Shown one piece after another: positions 1 through 12,281 of a stretch of 64,000 nucleotides of DNA; position 1 is the first letter of the stretch; each line of letters starts with the position of its first letter. Both the position numbers and the translations under genes were made by a program. The DNA is from Megascapheus bottae (lineage: Eukaryota; Chordata; Mammalia; Rodentia; Geomyidae). The stretch covers positions 23,364,001 to 23,428,000 of the forward strand of contig JANJXV010000029.1 of assembly GCA_024803745.1 (NCBI GenBank), given 5' to 3'. The notes below the pieces were generated by a model that saw only the letters and a list, made by a program, of their open reading frames with translations, did not search any database and was not told the origin of the DNA.

Positions 1-600
1 CTTACCTCCTGAAGTCTATAGAAATATCTCTATAAATTTCAGGCTTAATCCACTTGAATGCTATCATTTAGTTATATAAAATTCTTGACTACTTTATGTC
101 AGAATAGTTGCCTCTGCTGTTAATATTATTATCATTACTAGGCATCAATAATTATCAATGTTGCTAATAAAATAGGAATTAGATAAGCAAAAACTACCAT
201 TTCTTAGGAAATTGGTGGTGAGTCAAGGAAGGGCTGATCAAGGTGGACAGAAGAAAAGTAATACTAGGATTGTTAAGACAACCCAGATCAGAAAATATCA
301 GGACTACTTTCAGAGAGGGAAAAGAGTTTTGTTGATGACAACTTGAACCAGGATAGTGCCAAAAAGAAGTTTGGATCGTAAGGAGGAGAGACCCTGGGTT
401 TTATACAAGCTGGTTATACACAAAATAGACATTAATCAAGATAAAATTTCAGGTTAGCTGACATCAACTTTTGAACAAAAGGATAATTTCTTTCTAGTTG
501 TGCAGAAACCATGACATTCTGTTAACACCCCTTCTGTGTTGTTATTAAAAAATGCCTTGCAGAATTGATCATGCCCAAGAGCAATTTTTATCTTTTGCCA
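1..600. other. No gene or recognised repeat
   Basis: AT-rich DNA with no long open frame. I recognise no SINE, L1 or LTR signature before the L1 sequence that begins near 601. Confidence 0.5.
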
Positions 601-1490
601 TCCAGTGTGCTTACTTGTAGATTTATAGGCACTTTCTAGTTATAACAAATGAAGGAAACCATGCAACCTTTGTTTCTTTGGGTCTGGCTTCACATAATTT
701 TTTCCAAGTCTTTCCATTTCCTTACAAATAGTGCAATAACATTGTTTTTGATGGAAGCATAGAAATCCATTGTATATAAGCCATATTTTCTTGATCCATT
801 GATTCATTGAGGGGCATCTGGGTTGATTCCATATCTTGCAACAAACATGATTATGCTCATAGTTTTAGTGTGGCTTTGGTTGTGGTTCTATTAGATAAAT
901 GTCCAGGAGTAGAATTGTTGGGTTATAGGGAAGTTCTATGTTTAATCTTTTGAGGAATTGCTATACGTCTCTTCAAAGTGTTTGAAAAAGTTTACATTCC
1001 CACCAACAGTGTAGTAGTGTCCCCTTTTGACCACATCCCTACCAGCACCTGTTATTATTTGTCTTCTTACTGGCCATTCTAACGAGGGTGTGATAGAATC
1101 TTCTTGTTTTCATTTGCATTTCTTTTTTTTCCCTGTCCATTATGGGGTTTGAACTCTGGGGCTGGGCATTGTATCTGAACTTTTTAGCTCAAGGTGCCAC
1201 AGCTAGGATTACAAGCATGAGCCATCATTACCTGACTCATTTGTATTTCTTAAGGTCAGATCTGTTGACATTATCTTCATTTGTCTATTAGCCATTCTCA
1301 CTTCTTCTGAGAAGTCTCTCTTTAAATCTTCAGTCCATTTATTATTTGAGTTGTTATTTCATTGAGGGTTTTATTGGGGGGGTAGTGGTAATTTTTTGAA
1401 CTCATAGTATATTTTGTACATAAAACCCTTGTCTGATGCAAAGCTACTGAAAATCTTCTTCCATTCTGTCAGCTATTTATCATGCTAATT
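601..1490 (-). mobile_element. LINE-1 fragment, ORF2 C-terminus and 3' region
   Basis: Read on the minus strand, this matches the end of L1 ORF2. On the plus strand it shows typical antisense L1 text such as gggcatctgggttgattcca (from 813) and ttcccaccaacagtgtagta (from 997). It parallels the better preserved L1 at 4455-5400. The copy is split at 1125-1237 by a SINE with its own TSD, so the L1 is the older insertion. It is heavily mutated and non-functional. Confidence 0.8.
1125..1237 (-). mobile_element. B1-Geo SINE, internally deleted
   Basis: An antisense Geo end (tttgaactctggggctggg) joins directly to the antisense start of a B1 unit (gctaggattacaagcatgag). The middle of the element is missing, so it is about half the usual length of roughly 220 bases. 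A 14-bp TSD flanks it: catttgcatttctt at 1111-1124 and catttgtatttctt at 1238-1251, with one mismatch. The insertion interrupts an older L1. Confidence 0.75.
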
Positions 1491-1854
1491 ATAATCACAC
1501 AGTGAGACCAAAGGAAAATAGTCTTAAAAGAGGATTACAAAGGCTGAATAGCTATGTGCATATGATCATATAAAATGATGCTTTGTGAAATGAATTTCAA
1601 GAAATGGAAGCAAGAGGTGTTTCATCATTTTCTTTTTGTTTTTTGTCTTCTTGTTTGTTTTTTCTCCTTTGTTGCTGTTTTTTATTTCTATACCTTTTGC
1701 CTTGTATGTGACTTTATCTGATTTGGCCAGAGTAAAGGAGAACATAGAAACTGGGACAAAGATTGAACAAATGCAGCCATGATACTTCATCTAGTGTCTA
1801 CTGTCTAGACAGTAAGATACTCACTGGATACTTTGTTGGAGCATATAACTTGCA

Positions 1855-1972
1855 GTATGGGGGGGTCAGGAGGGAAACACTGGGGAAAATTGAGGGAAGA
1901 GATGACACTGTATTTATTCATTACCTGACTTGTGTAACAATAACCCCTCTGTATATCACCTTTACAAAAAAA
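1855..1972 (+). mobile_element. LINE-1 3'UTR end
   Basis: A purine-rich stretch (ggggggtcaggagggaaaca) is followed by gtaacaataacccctctgta and an A-rich tail with AAATAA. The same layout ends the L1 3' fragments at 48780, 50990 and 33465. It is severely 5'-truncated. Confidence 0.6.
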
Positions 1973-1984
1973 TAATTTAAAAAT

Positions 1985-3070
1985 GCCTCTTTGATTTCCC
2001 ACTATTGATTTGGATAGCGCAAGCTCATCTGCCTCCAGCTCACATTCCAGCACAAGCCACATTCTGGCAGCTGGAGACTGGAAAGTATCACTGGGAGGGG
2101 TAACTGTTCAGTATCTATTCCCAACATTGGCATGACATCCTTTTTCTTCTATATCTTACCTGGTCTAATTGACAACTACACAAAACATGCTTTTTTCTTG
2201 CAGGTGTCATCAACAATGGTCCATGTCAATAATTTTGTCCTTCACAAAACCTGTATATGAGACAATTTAACAACAAGCTGTAGTATGAAACTACTGTAAA
2301 AATAACTGCTGAAATTCAGAATCAACCTAGAAATTATGTAGACATAATCAAAGGCCACATCTGTACCCACCATTGATATGGCACCCATGAAAGGACTTTT
2401 CTTTGGCTCCTTCTAGTCAATCGCATCTCATTCTTTGGCAATCATTTTGTGGTCAAGAAGCTGGTACATAAAAATGGTTGAGATGATAAAATTGCCATTC
2501 CTAAAAGTAAGGCTAGTTTAATCACACCAATAAGAGAGATATTTTAAGTACTTTTCACTTAAATTTATTACCTGATCTTCAATACAAACTAGAAAATTAT
2601 AAGCAAGCCTTCCCATACACAAATTCAGCATTTAAGAGGTTTTTCACAAGCAATGGTCTTCCATGAAGACTTATAACAAGTTAGTAAGAGTCATGAAGAT
2701 GGGACATTTACAAACATTCATGTAATGTTTAAAATCTTACTTTTTCATTTCATTTCTAATATCCTTCGAAGACTATTGTATATAAAAATAAGTTTTCTAG
2801 CAAGCTCTAAATATTGTATTCTTGTTATTCTTGGGGACAGCAAAGAGAATTAAACCAGTTCAACTAAACATAGTACAACACAATGTCAAATGGCTTTGAG
2901 GGTCAATAATTAAATAGGCCCTCAAAGTAAATTTATTTAGAGTAGTTACTCTTTACCAAGTCTCTTATGTGCATAATAGTATTTTTTCAGCAACAAAGTT
3001 TAGTTTCTGTACATTATTTCTTGCAACTGGACTATATAGGTCCTTGCAGTGAATTATTTATCATTTTATT
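1985..3070. other. No gene or recognised repeat
   Basis: AT-rich DNA. Short open frames only, none resembling a known protein. The next recognisable element is the SINE at 3075. Confidence 0.45.
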
Positions 3071-3074
3071 TATG

Positions 3075-3285
3075 ATGAGAGTGATGTGGCTTGAACTGGA
3101 GGCCAGGGCTCTGTCTCTGAGCATTTTTGCTCAAGCTAGTACTCTACCACTTGAGCCACAACTCCATTTTCAGCTTTTTGCTGGTTAATTGAAGATCATA
3201 GTTTCAAAGCCTTTCTTGCTTTGAATCAGGATCCTCAGATCTCAGCTTTATGAGTAGTTAAGATTAGTGTAGACGCCACAGTCAC
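3075..3285 (-). mobile_element. B1-Geo SINE
   Basis: Antisense Geo module (cttgaactggaggccagggc, then ctaccacttgagccacaact), then the linker ggttaattgaagatc. Next comes an antisense B1 unit ending near gatcctcagatctcagc. It is diverged, with no clear TSD. Confidence 0.75.
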
Positions 3286-3404
3286 CCATTTGAGAATTAC
3301 TTTCTAAAAATTGATTTTACCCAGTTCCGTAATGACCACAGCTAATTGATTGTCCTTCTCAGAAGCTAAGAAGTTCATGCTCCAACCACTTTCCTTTTTG
3401 TTTT

Positions 3405-4055
3405 CTTTTTTTCTGTTATTATAGAGTTAATATACAGAGGAGTTACAGTTAAATGAATCAGGCAATGAGTGATGAGTACAGTTCTTTTTTAATCATGTCT
3501 CCCCTTTTTTGTCTCTCTCTCCCAGTCTTTGCTTCCCGTCCCCACTCACAAGATATCCAGTTCATTTTCCATATAGTGTCTAGTTAATGTCACACAGTTG
3601 TAGTGTTTCCTTTCTAACTTTTATGTGCCCTCCTTTCCCCTCCCAAATACAAACAAACTAACAAAGAAGACAAACAGAAAAGAAAAGAAAAACAAGGCAA
3701 TGAGAACTGAAGACTGTTTGTTTCATTTTCTTGGAGCTCATTTCATAGAATATTATCTGATCATCTGAGCAGAGCCTTTGAGCCTTTGTCCATCACTCCT
3801 ATACATAGCCTCCTGTGTCCTCCACATATTGATGACTAGGATCCTACATGTATCAGTGTTCTTTATTCATTTTAGTTATTCAGTATGTTTAGTTGTAGAT
3901 GTATAGGCACATTCTACTTACCATAAATGAAGGAAAGCATTGACCTATGTTTCTTTGGCTCTGGCCTATTGCACATAATATAATTTTTTCCAAGTCTTTC
4001 CATTTTCTTATAAATAGTAAAATATCATTCTTTCTGATGGATGAGTAGAATAGTG
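3405..4055 (-). mobile_element. LINE-1 3'UTR and ORF2 end
   Basis: The antisense L1 tail is seen as a T-rich start, then ggagttacagtt, the C-rich block near 3500-3650, and ccaagtctttccattttc near 3990. The order matches the L1s at 4455 and 21047. No intact ORF remains. Confidence 0.75.
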
Positions 4056-4454
4056 GAAGAAATTCATTATTTGTGATATAATTTATTCAATGCAAAAATG
4101 TATGAATCTTTCCCATAGGTGAACTTACAACACATTTGAAAGTGCACACTTTGTGTTTTTCTGAATGGTTTTGCACAAACAGCCCCTTTTACAAAACAAA
4201 GTTTGGACAAATACTGGTGTTTCCAGTTTATGTGTCAACAATTTACCGTTATTTATCGAGTCCAGTGAAGTAGATACTTTGAAAAAAAGAGTGAAACAAT
4301 CAGTGGGAAGTCTCAATATAATCAAATTACATTACCTTTATACAGAGGCAGAGATATGGTCACAATATAGTTAAAATTCTAGTACTTTAAATTTCTTGTT
4401 CTTTCTACTCTATTTCATATTAACATATATAAACATAGAAAGTATAGATATATT

Positions 4455-5400
4455 AATATTTTAATTTTATTATAATGTATAGAGGTGTTACAGTTACATT
4501 CACCAGATATTAGGTGCATTACTTCTTACACATTGATACTTCTCAGGTTTTTTTCTCATTTTTCCTCCCCTACCCCCTCCCAATCATCTTGTTTTCCCCC
4601 TTCACTTTCCTGTTTCAAATAATCAAATGCACATACAACATACCAGGTAACACAGCCAGGTATAGTAACAATATGAGATTAACCAAAGGGCAAAAAAAGA
4701 GAAGAGAAATAACATAGTATATCAAGAACAACAATTACACAAGATAAAGCTCTTGTTTCCATATCTAGAGATCCTTTCATTTAGTCTCATTCTATAAGAC
4801 CTTATGTATCTAGGTTTTGAGCTATTGTAATCCTTTGCTAGGAGAGTCCTAGATGTGTGCCAATTACTACAAAAAAGGGAAACCATTGAGCCTATGTTCC
4901 TTTGGGTCCGGCTTATTTCTTGTAACATGATTTTTTCCAGATCTTTCCATTTCCTTACAAATGGGGTGATGTCATTCTTTCTGATGACAGCACAGAATTA
5001 CATTGTGTATAAGTATCATATCTTCTTGATCCAATCACCTACTGAGGGACATCTGGGTTGGTTCCATATCTTTGCTATGGTAAGTAGTGCTGCAATGAAC
5101 ATCATTGTGCTAGTGGCTTTAGTATGTCCTTGTTACTGGATGTTTGGGTAAATGCCAAGGAGTGGAATTTCTGGGTCATAGAGGAGCTCTATGTTCAGTC
5201 TTTTGAGGAACTTCTATACTGCTTTCCATAGTGTTTGAATGAGTTTACACTCCCACCATCAGTGTAGTAGTGATCCCTCCTGACCACATCCCTGCCACTA
5301 TCTGTTGTTATTAGATTTCTTGATCATGGCCATTCTAACTGTAATGAAGTAGAATCTCAAAATTGTTTTGATTTGCATTTTTTTCATGGCCAGAAATGTC
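4455..5400 (-). mobile_element. LINE-1 3' end with ORF2 C-terminal remnant
   Basis: A continuous antisense L1 runs from the A-tail (read as ttttaattttattataat), through the pyrimidine-rich 3'UTR complement (4550-4620), into ORF2. The stretch 4890-5400 has the usual ORF2 C-terminal sequence, for example ctgagggacatctgggttgg (from 5042). Short frames on both strands here are shadows of this element. Confidence 0.85.
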
Positions 5401-5404
5401 AAAC

Positions 5405-6150
5405 ATATTAATATTTAATAGATTGTTAATATTTAATCAATACTAAGTCGTACTCTGCTACTATAGTGAAACAGGAAATAAAAAGTTAACTTCAGACATA
5501 CTGAAGAGGAAATTTCAAAGGAGTAAAACTTGAGAGAGAGATACAAAACACAAGGAAAACAAAATAGAGCATGAGAGACTTCCAAAGTAATAATTTCGAG
5601 AGTAACAATATGGAGATTTATTAAACTTTTACAATTACTTCTCATATCTTTAAATTTATTTATAAGGAAGGGTAGTGAACATCATATGACATATGCTATT
5701 TTCTGAACACTGGCTCACTACAACATAGTTTCTTATTCCCTACAACAATATCATAGTGCTGTAATTATTGCCATTTTACACATGTATGACTCTTCAGAAA
5801 GATTCAAGTTCAGAGATTTAAAAAAAAGAGCATGAGCTGAATCAGTTCCCACTCCCAGATCAATTTCTATCTGAAGCCTACTTTGTCCTTACTTATAGTT
5901 GCAGGATGGCTATGAATTTAAAGAAACCAGAGAAAATATTAAAACCCTTAGTGTGTTCTGTCAAGAAATGTTGCAGGCGATAACTGTGAAATGACAAAGT
6001 AGTTAAGAAAATGATACTAAAATAGAAAGGATATACAAAACACCTGATAAGACAGAGCCTACATGATATATAAGGAAATATGTGTACTCTACATGATGCC
6101 ACTTTCCCTACCAAAAACTCAATATCAATAGATGACATAAATGTTAGCAT
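5405..6150. other. No gene or recognised repeat
   Basis: AT-rich DNA. Minus-strand frames of about 70-110 codons occur here but have no recognisable domain, and the longer one overlaps the SINE at 6161. Confidence 0.45.
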
Positions 6151-6160
6151 TTGGAAGTTA

Positions 6161-6362
6161 TATTTTTTGCCAGTCATGGAGCTTGAACTCAGGGCCTGGG
6201 CACTGTCCTTGGGACATTTTTTGCTCAAGGCTAGCCCTCTGCCACTTGAGCCACAGAGTCAATTCCAGCTTTTTTTACGCATGTGGTTCTGAGGAATCGA
6301 ACCCAGAACTTTGTGTATGTGAGGTAAGCACTGTACCAGTAGGCTACATTCCCAGTCCTGGA
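6161..6362 (-). mobile_element. IDL-Geo SINE
   Basis: Antisense copy: Geo half first (ttgccagtcatggagcttga ... gccacttgagccacag), then the linker, then the ID-like half (gaggaatcgaacccag ... cattcccagtcc). An approximate TSD (ggaagttat / ggaggttat) lies on either side. Moderately diverged. Confidence 0.85.
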
Positions 6363-6716
6363 GGTTATTTTTTATTTGCCTAGATTTTATTCATATAGAA
6401 GATGGCCACATGTAAAGTAATCATTTCCATTAATTCAGTGATAAAGCATATGGAACCTCTAGTACGTGCTTAAGTCTTCAGGACTCAGACCTTAATGGCT
6501 CTGATTTCATATAATGAATTGTCTTATGAAAGAATCCAGGAAGGATATTCGTCACATCCATCCCCTTTTCTCATGTTTGGGCTCAGTGCCCAGTCCCTCT
6601 GCAGGATGCAGCAACAAGCTGTTCCTGGAAACAAAGAGTAAGCACAGCAATCACCAAGCTAGAAGTACCAAGTAAATACAGACACTTTTATTATTAATAC
6701 ATTTTTCAACCTAAAT

Positions 6717-6812
6717 ACTTTTTTGGGATAAGGTTCCATTATATAGTCTAAGTATGCCTGGGACTTGCTGTGTAACCCATGCTGGACTCAAGCTGGTCAT
6801 TTCCTGCTTCCA
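6717..6812 (-). mobile_element. Possible B1-like SINE fragment
   Basis: The stretch ggactcaagctggtcatt, preceded by acttgctgtgtaacccatgc, resembles the antisense 3' half of a B1 unit (gtagaccaggctggcctcaa type). It is short and diverged, so the call is tentative. Confidence 0.4.
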
Positions 6813-6814
6813 TT

Positions 6815-7600
6815 CCTGTTCTATAGCAGAAACTATTATACATAGAGAAAATTTGGTGATCAAAAGTAGTAGATGTAACAAACCATGATAAATCTATATG
6901 ATATTTCAAATGGCAAAGAATGAGATTTGATTTCTTACATTCAAAATTTCCACATATACCACTATCCTTTCTCATCTTCAAACTTGTTGAAATGAATTTC
7001 ATCACTAGTGTTGGTGCTGTCTCTATTTATACATATATACATGTACATGCATATATACATATACATGTAATTATTAGGTATAATTACACACAATGAATAT
7101 AATATTTTCCTTCAAATTTCACTTAGAAAGTATCATATGACTCATATGTTAAAAGTTCTATTTGCATTAAAAATGTAGTTCAAAGTGATACTCAGATTCA
7201 ATGTATATTTAAATTTAATTCACATATAGAGCTTAGACAGTTTCTAGGATGACACTTTATTATAAAATAAATTTTGTCTATTTCCAACTTTAAAGAACGG
7301 AAATTCAGTACATATTACAGTGAGATTGGTATGTTACTTTTCATTTAACAAATAACAGCCTCTGTGATCTCTGAGAAAAGTTCTGTGGAAAATTTCCAGA
7401 TATTCTTAATTGTCAATGTTACTAGATTTACATGAAATTTCCACCTTTATAAAGATTTTGAAATGAAAAGATAAATGTGCTTAAATAAATGAAACATAGA
7501 ATGCAGTTTAATAAACCACAATAGTCCATAAAAAATCACATAGGTAGCTATTTCATGGGTTGTTAGGATTCATTCAACTCATCATTTTTTTTGTACTTCC
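6815..7600. other. No gene; short ATAC-rich stretch
   Basis: AT-rich DNA with an imperfect atacatgtacatgcatatat-type stretch at about 7028-7072. Nothing else recognised. Confidence 0.45.
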
Positions 7601-7605
7601 AATAA

Positions 7606-7695
7606 TTCATTCTTGAACTACTAATACAGTAGAATACCTGTTTATCAAGCACAAGGCTCTGAGCTCAAACTCTAGTACCAATAAATAAACAAACA
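7606..7695 (+). mobile_element. Old ID-like (tRNA-derived) SINE fragment
   Basis: Shows the order expected of a degenerate ID/dID monomer: tacagtagaatacctgttta, then caaggctctgagctcaaact (B-box region), then agtaccaataaataaacaaa (A-rich end). No TSD seen. Confidence 0.45.
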
Positions 7696-7889
7696 GAAAC
7701 AAGTACCTTGAAATAACACTATCAAAAATAAACAAACAACAAAAAAGCAAGATTAAGATGAAAGGAAATTTTGCCAGTTGCCTGAATTTCACAGAGGTAA
7801 TTATAGTTACTCAGGATAATGATTTGGAAGCAATGTAATAATAATCTGGAACTTAGTCTCCAAAATACTAAACAAAAAGCTGGGTTGGA

Positions 7890-7978
7890 AGCATGGTTTA
7901 AGTGGCAGCATGGTTCAGGCAAATGAGGAAGCATTAGGCTGTGAGATCAAACCCCAATACTACAAAAAGAGAAAGAAA
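7890..7978 (+). mobile_element. Old ID-like (dID) SINE fragment
   Basis: Degenerate tRNA-like monomer ending gagatcaaaccccaatacta then caaaaagagaaag. It resembles the right-hand module of the B1-dID-type element at 43529-43712. Confidence 0.45.
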
Positions 7979-8029
7979 ATTTAAATGATAAATTAGGTTT
8001 ATAATCTGCAAAATTTAATACTTAAAATG

Positions 8030-8375
8030 TCAGAAAATTGCTTCAAATTTATCTATAAAGTCAATGCAATCTCAATTTCAATACAATCCACTAAAATGTT
8101 TGAAGGAAAAATGTTAGAGAACTTCTAAATATGCATGAATAGGCAAAATCAAGAATGGCTAAATGGGTAAGAAAAAGAAGAAAGGCCAAGAGTTTAAATT
8201 ATCTTGACTTACAGACCTACTGTTAAAACTAAAGTAATGAGTGGTATTAGTATATTGTTAGAGAAACCAGCTAAAGCAGAAATCAGAGAATAGGAATGCC
8301 CTTTGCACTTTTATAAGATGGTTTTTCATAACATGGTCTTTGATATATCAGATAACATTTCATGAAACACCATCC
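8030..8375 (+). mobile_element. Ancient LINE-1 ORF2 fragment
   Basis: Degraded plus-strand ORF2: tcaatgcaatctcaatttca, a stretch like aggcaaaatcaagaatggct, then acagacctactgttaaaact. The order matches the ORF2 region between the RT and the C-terminus in the younger L1 at 41700-41930. Many indels; no open frame. Confidence 0.6.
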
Positions 8376-8449
8376 AAAATACAGAAAATTCTAAAAAATG
8401 GAAAGCAATTACAGGAGCACAAGAGATACCTTCCATGAAACATGAGTAG

Positions 8450-8935
8450 GAAAAGAATCTTTTAAATAGGATATTTATATATTATTCTATTCATTGTCTT
8501 TTGATGGATTCTCAGGTAGCTCTAGGTTCTAGACTATTTTAATTAAATAGCACAGTGATTATCTTTCAGAGAATATGCATACATTTCCATTGGTCTACAA
8601 GTGACAAGTAGACTTGAGTTGTAGTTTTTCGTATGTGGAGTTTTAGAAGATAACAGTAAAAATTTCTCTGAATATGCCTTCTTAGTGATCATTTTTGTCT
8701 CATGTGATAATTGTGATTACTCTTATATTTCCAAAAGCCTCAGAGATTTGTCTGCCCTTTATAATTTCAGCGTATATATGATTGCTATTACTGAGGTTAA
8801 AATTTACATATGTCTGATGATTATTAACATTGACTACCTTTTCATATGCTTGTTGTACATATGATTATCCTGCCTTATGAAATATCTGCATGGATATTTC
8901 TCATTTGTCATTTGTACTTTGGGTATATTTTATTT
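8450..8935 (-). mobile_element. Possible ancient LINE-1 3' fragment
   Basis: Antisense text such as ttttgatggattctcaggta and ttttcatatgcttgttgtac is like very old mammalian L1 3' ends. It cannot be one twin-primed copy with 8030-8375, because the order and orientation of the two parts do not fit. Confidence 0.4.
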
Positions 8936-8972
8936 TATATAAAATGGATGGAGGTTTATTAATATATTTATT

Positions 8973-9160
8973 TTTGCCAGTCCTGGGCTTGAGCTCAAGG
9001 CCTGAGCATTGTCCTTGGACTTTCTCAAGGCTATAGTTCTACCGCTTGAGCCTCAGCACCACTTCCAGCTTTTTTCTATGCATGTAGTACTGAGGAATCG
9101 AACCTGGGTCTTCATGCATGCTAGGCAAGCACTCTACCACTTGGCCAAAGTCCTGGCCCA
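8973..9160 (-). mobile_element. IDL-Geo SINE
   Basis: Full-length antisense copy: ttgccagtcctgggcttgag, then gcttgagcctcagcaccact, the linker ttttttctatgcatgtagta, and the ID-like half with gaggaatcgaacctgggtct and tgctaggcaagcactctacc. Well preserved. Confidence 0.9.
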
Positions 9161-9225
9161 GGTTTATTTTTATAGAATAATATTTTTCCCACTTTGTGGA
9201 TAGATTTCTTACTGCAGTCTTAGTA

Positions 9226-9325
9226 CAAGGCCAGGCATTGGTGGATAGCCTCTGTAATACTAGCTCCTAAAGAGGTTGAGATCTGAGGATTGTGGTTAGA
9301 AGTCAGCACAGAAAGTAAATGTTAT
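9226..9325 (+). mobile_element. B1 unit (truncated B1-Geo)
   Basis: Plus-strand B1 start (ggccaggcattggtggatag), then gaggttgagatctgaggatt. It stops at about the point where the Geo module should begin. Confidence 0.65.
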
Positions 9326-9329
9326 AAGT

Positions 9330-11385
9330 ATGCAATCTATTGCTTTCATTCCCAGGGAATATATTCCATGTTCTATAATAGCAGTCTTGGCTCTAGGCTA
9401 AAGATAAGATGCTAATGATAGGCTTGTTATACTCCATGGAACATTCACCAGAGATTTTGTGGTCAGAAAGCATTCTGCTTTCCCAGACTTTCTATGCCAC
9501 TATCTGTATCTGTCTGTGTAAGCTTGCCTCAACCATTCTCATATCACAAGATCTGAAGGGTTTCCACCCTTTAAAAAAAAAAAAAGAGTTAAAATAGACC
9601 TTGAAAACAGATGTTGTTAACTCATTTGTTGAGAGAAATTAGATGAATTAATTTGAATAACAATTATTCAGAAGTAATCAGACAATGGAATACTAGTCAT
9701 GTTGATTTAATTTTCTGTAGCACATGAATTTACTTATTAAATTCTGATTTCACAAAATGTACCCTTTGGAAAGCTGTTTATCTGAAAATGTGTTCAACTA
9801 GCTCCTTTTTTAAGTTTGTTTTTGTTAGGTGGGCCAAAAATGCAAAGCTTATTTATTATGGAGTTATTCTGACCTTTGAAATTAATACCTTGATTTTAAA
9901 TAATTGATCAACATGGTCTAATATCTAAAAGAATGCCTGATATGATCTAAAAGAATGCCTGATATGTTTTCTTCACAATGTTAACCAAGAATCACTTTTA
10001 GTATTTCTTTTTTAACATTACCCAAACTGAAAAACAAAATACTCTATGTAAAAATCTTACAATAGAAAGTGAATTCTGTCAATTAAAGCTAAAAAAAATC
10101 TCCCTGTTCTTACTGTGATATTTTTCTCAGTACCCCAGGGAATGCTATGCATTTGAAAAACAGTTTCTTAAAGGCTTCATCTAATTTATACGTTATTTAA
10201 AAAGAGTTCACTGGAATTTTCCATTGGAAGTAAGCGAAGAATAGCAAAGATCTTGTACTGCACAGTTGTTTTAGTGAATGATATTCCAAATGTCCTGACA
10301 TTTATTCCCACAGAAAAGTACACTTTGTCATTATTTATTTACAAAACCTGAGAAAGCACAATATGTATACTGAAAACATTTTGTATGATTGAAAATGGCA
10401 TGAACTGTATACTGATGAAGAAAACTTGACAGGAAGTAGATCAGGATTACTAGGAGCTGAAGTTGTGACCATGAGTGAAACCCAGACATGAGCAACGCTT
10501 GGAAATTTGGTGATATTACAAGAATCCTTTGGAGGCAAAGACAAGAAAAGCCATCTTGCACCAGATGAGCTAAGCATAAAAGTGCAACTATATTGTGGAG
10601 GTAAAAAACAGAAAGTTACCACAAATTGTGCTAGAGATTAGAATTCTAGGAAATTAAGAGCACAAAACATACGACATCGTGATGCATAGGAATGCCCCTT
10701 AAATAGTCTATGCCTTCTCTTTTTAAAATGTCCACATTCATCCTTAAATGAATATTTAAATCCTTCAATAAAGGATGTCACAATTATAAACAAATTTCAT
10801 TGAAAAGAATAATGACTTTATGGGAAGGTTGGGTGAGGGGTGTTTAAACGTTGCTTTTGGCTTAAAGATCCATTTAAAGAAGAAAGACCTTATTATTCTC
10901 TCTCTCTTCTCTGCCTGATGGCATCATTTTCATTTTCATTGGCACCAGATGATAATTTTATGTACTTGAGACCAGTAAACAAGAGGTTAAATAATTTTCC
11001 TAGCTAATGTTCTCAATCAATTATAATGTTAGCATACTATCACAGCTATTTCATCATTTTTTTGAAACTGAGAATCTTCAACTGCCCAAATGTTTCCCAT
11101 ATAAAGGCAAATGTGGATTGGGAGAAGAGAAAGTTCATAAAAAAAAAAATAAGACTGTTGCCTTAGGAAGAATGCCTCAATCTCTTAAGTCTGTAAATGT
11201 CTTAAAATAAAATACAGAACAGCCTGTCAGTTATAAAAAGCAGTTTGCTTCAATGGGACTGTTTTCCACATAACCATGGAATATTGTTTCAACGCATAAA
11301 GATAGAAGAGATTTCCACCATCATGATCTCCCTTGTTGAGTCCTTTAAAATCATGCACACATTTCCTCTAGCTCTAAAACTTACT
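9330..11385. other. No gene or recognised repeat
   Basis: The longest early stretch without an assignable element, apart from a short tandem duplication at 9923-9966. Two overlapping minus-strand frames (10331-10622) have no recognisable domain or splice context. Confidence 0.45.
9923..9966. repeat. 22-bp perfect tandem duplication
   Basis: The 22-bp unit beginning atctaaaagaatgcctgata occurs twice with no gap, at 9923-9944 and 9945-9966. Identity is complete, so the duplication is probably recent. It may vary between individuals. Confidence 0.9.
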
Positions 11386-11389
11386 TCTT

Positions 11390-11920
11390 GGATTCACTAG
11401 TATATTCCCCACCTCTATAAATGTGATGTTTCGAGAATATTACATAATGGAATCATGGAGTATGTAATAGTTTTATATTGTTTTTCTACTCATGCCCTGG
11501 AAATTCATTCAGACTGATCCATTTACTGATATTTTGTTTTCTTATTGTTCAGCAGTATTCCTTTGGATATATCACTACTTTTTTCTATTCATTACTTCGA
11601 TAGTTGAAAATAACTGCTATATTTTCAATTTGAATCTACTAAGAATAAAATGCCTATAAAATTTTGAAGACAATTTTTCGTGAAAATGTAATTTCTTATT
11701 TCTTTGCAACAAGTTTCTAGAAGCGAATTAGTTGTTTTTTGGAGATTTAGTATTTACTTTGTTAATAGTTTGTCATAATAGTCATATCTTCTAATAATGT
11801 TGATAGAAATGTTCAGAAATCACACTGTCCCTCAGTCAAATAAACATTCAGCATTACCAGTAGTTTGAATTTTAGCTATTCTAGTAGGTGTCAAAAATAT
11901 AAAAGTGAAGATGTAACTAG
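11390..11920 (-). mobile_element. Ancient LINE-1 3' fragment
   Basis: Antisense: tacataatggaatcatggag, attgttcagcagtattcctt, and tctagtaggtgtcaaaa at the end. This is the order of the ORF2 end and start of the 3'UTR in old mammalian L1s. Strongly decayed. Confidence 0.55.
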
Positions 11921-12083
11921 TATTTCCCTAACTACAAACAAAGTTGGTTATCTTTCCATGTGTTCCTAATCTGTCCTCACAAATTACAAAAATAAAATCG
12001 GAAATATCTGAGATTGAAATAAGACCTAATATACATAAAATTAATAACTCAAAAAGTTGGTTCTTTGAAAGAGTCAACAAAAT

Positions 12084-12281
12084 TGGGGCCAGGAGTTTGG
12101 CCTTGTAGTAGAGTGCTTGCCTAGCATGCACGAAGAACCGGTTCTATTCCTCGGTTCCGCATACATAGAAAAAAGCTGGAAGTGATGCTGAGGCTCAAGT
12201 GGTAGAGCTCTAGCCTTGAGAAAGTCCAAGGACAGTGCTCAGGCCCTGAGCTCAAGCCCAGGACTGCCAAAAAAAAAAATC
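12084..12281 (+). mobile_element. IDL-Geo SINE with perfect 18-bp TSD
   Basis: ID-like half ggggccaggagtttggcctt ... gagtgcttgcctagcatgca, linker acatagaaaaaagc, Geo half ctcaagtggtagagctctag ... caggactgcc and an A tail. The TSD tgaaagagtcaacaaaat is present at 12066-12083 and 12282-12299 without mismatch. It lies inside the L1 at 11965 and is therefore younger. Confidence 0.95.

Noticed and set aside
8030..8935. Second twin-primed L1 (opposite-orientation ORF2 and 3' pieces next to each other)
   Set aside because: The order of the pieces is wrong for twin priming and both are too decayed; independent fragments are more likely.
10331..10622. Two overlapping minus-strand frames of 76 and 95 codons
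   Set aside because: No domain, no splice signals, and composition is that of random AT-rich DNA.
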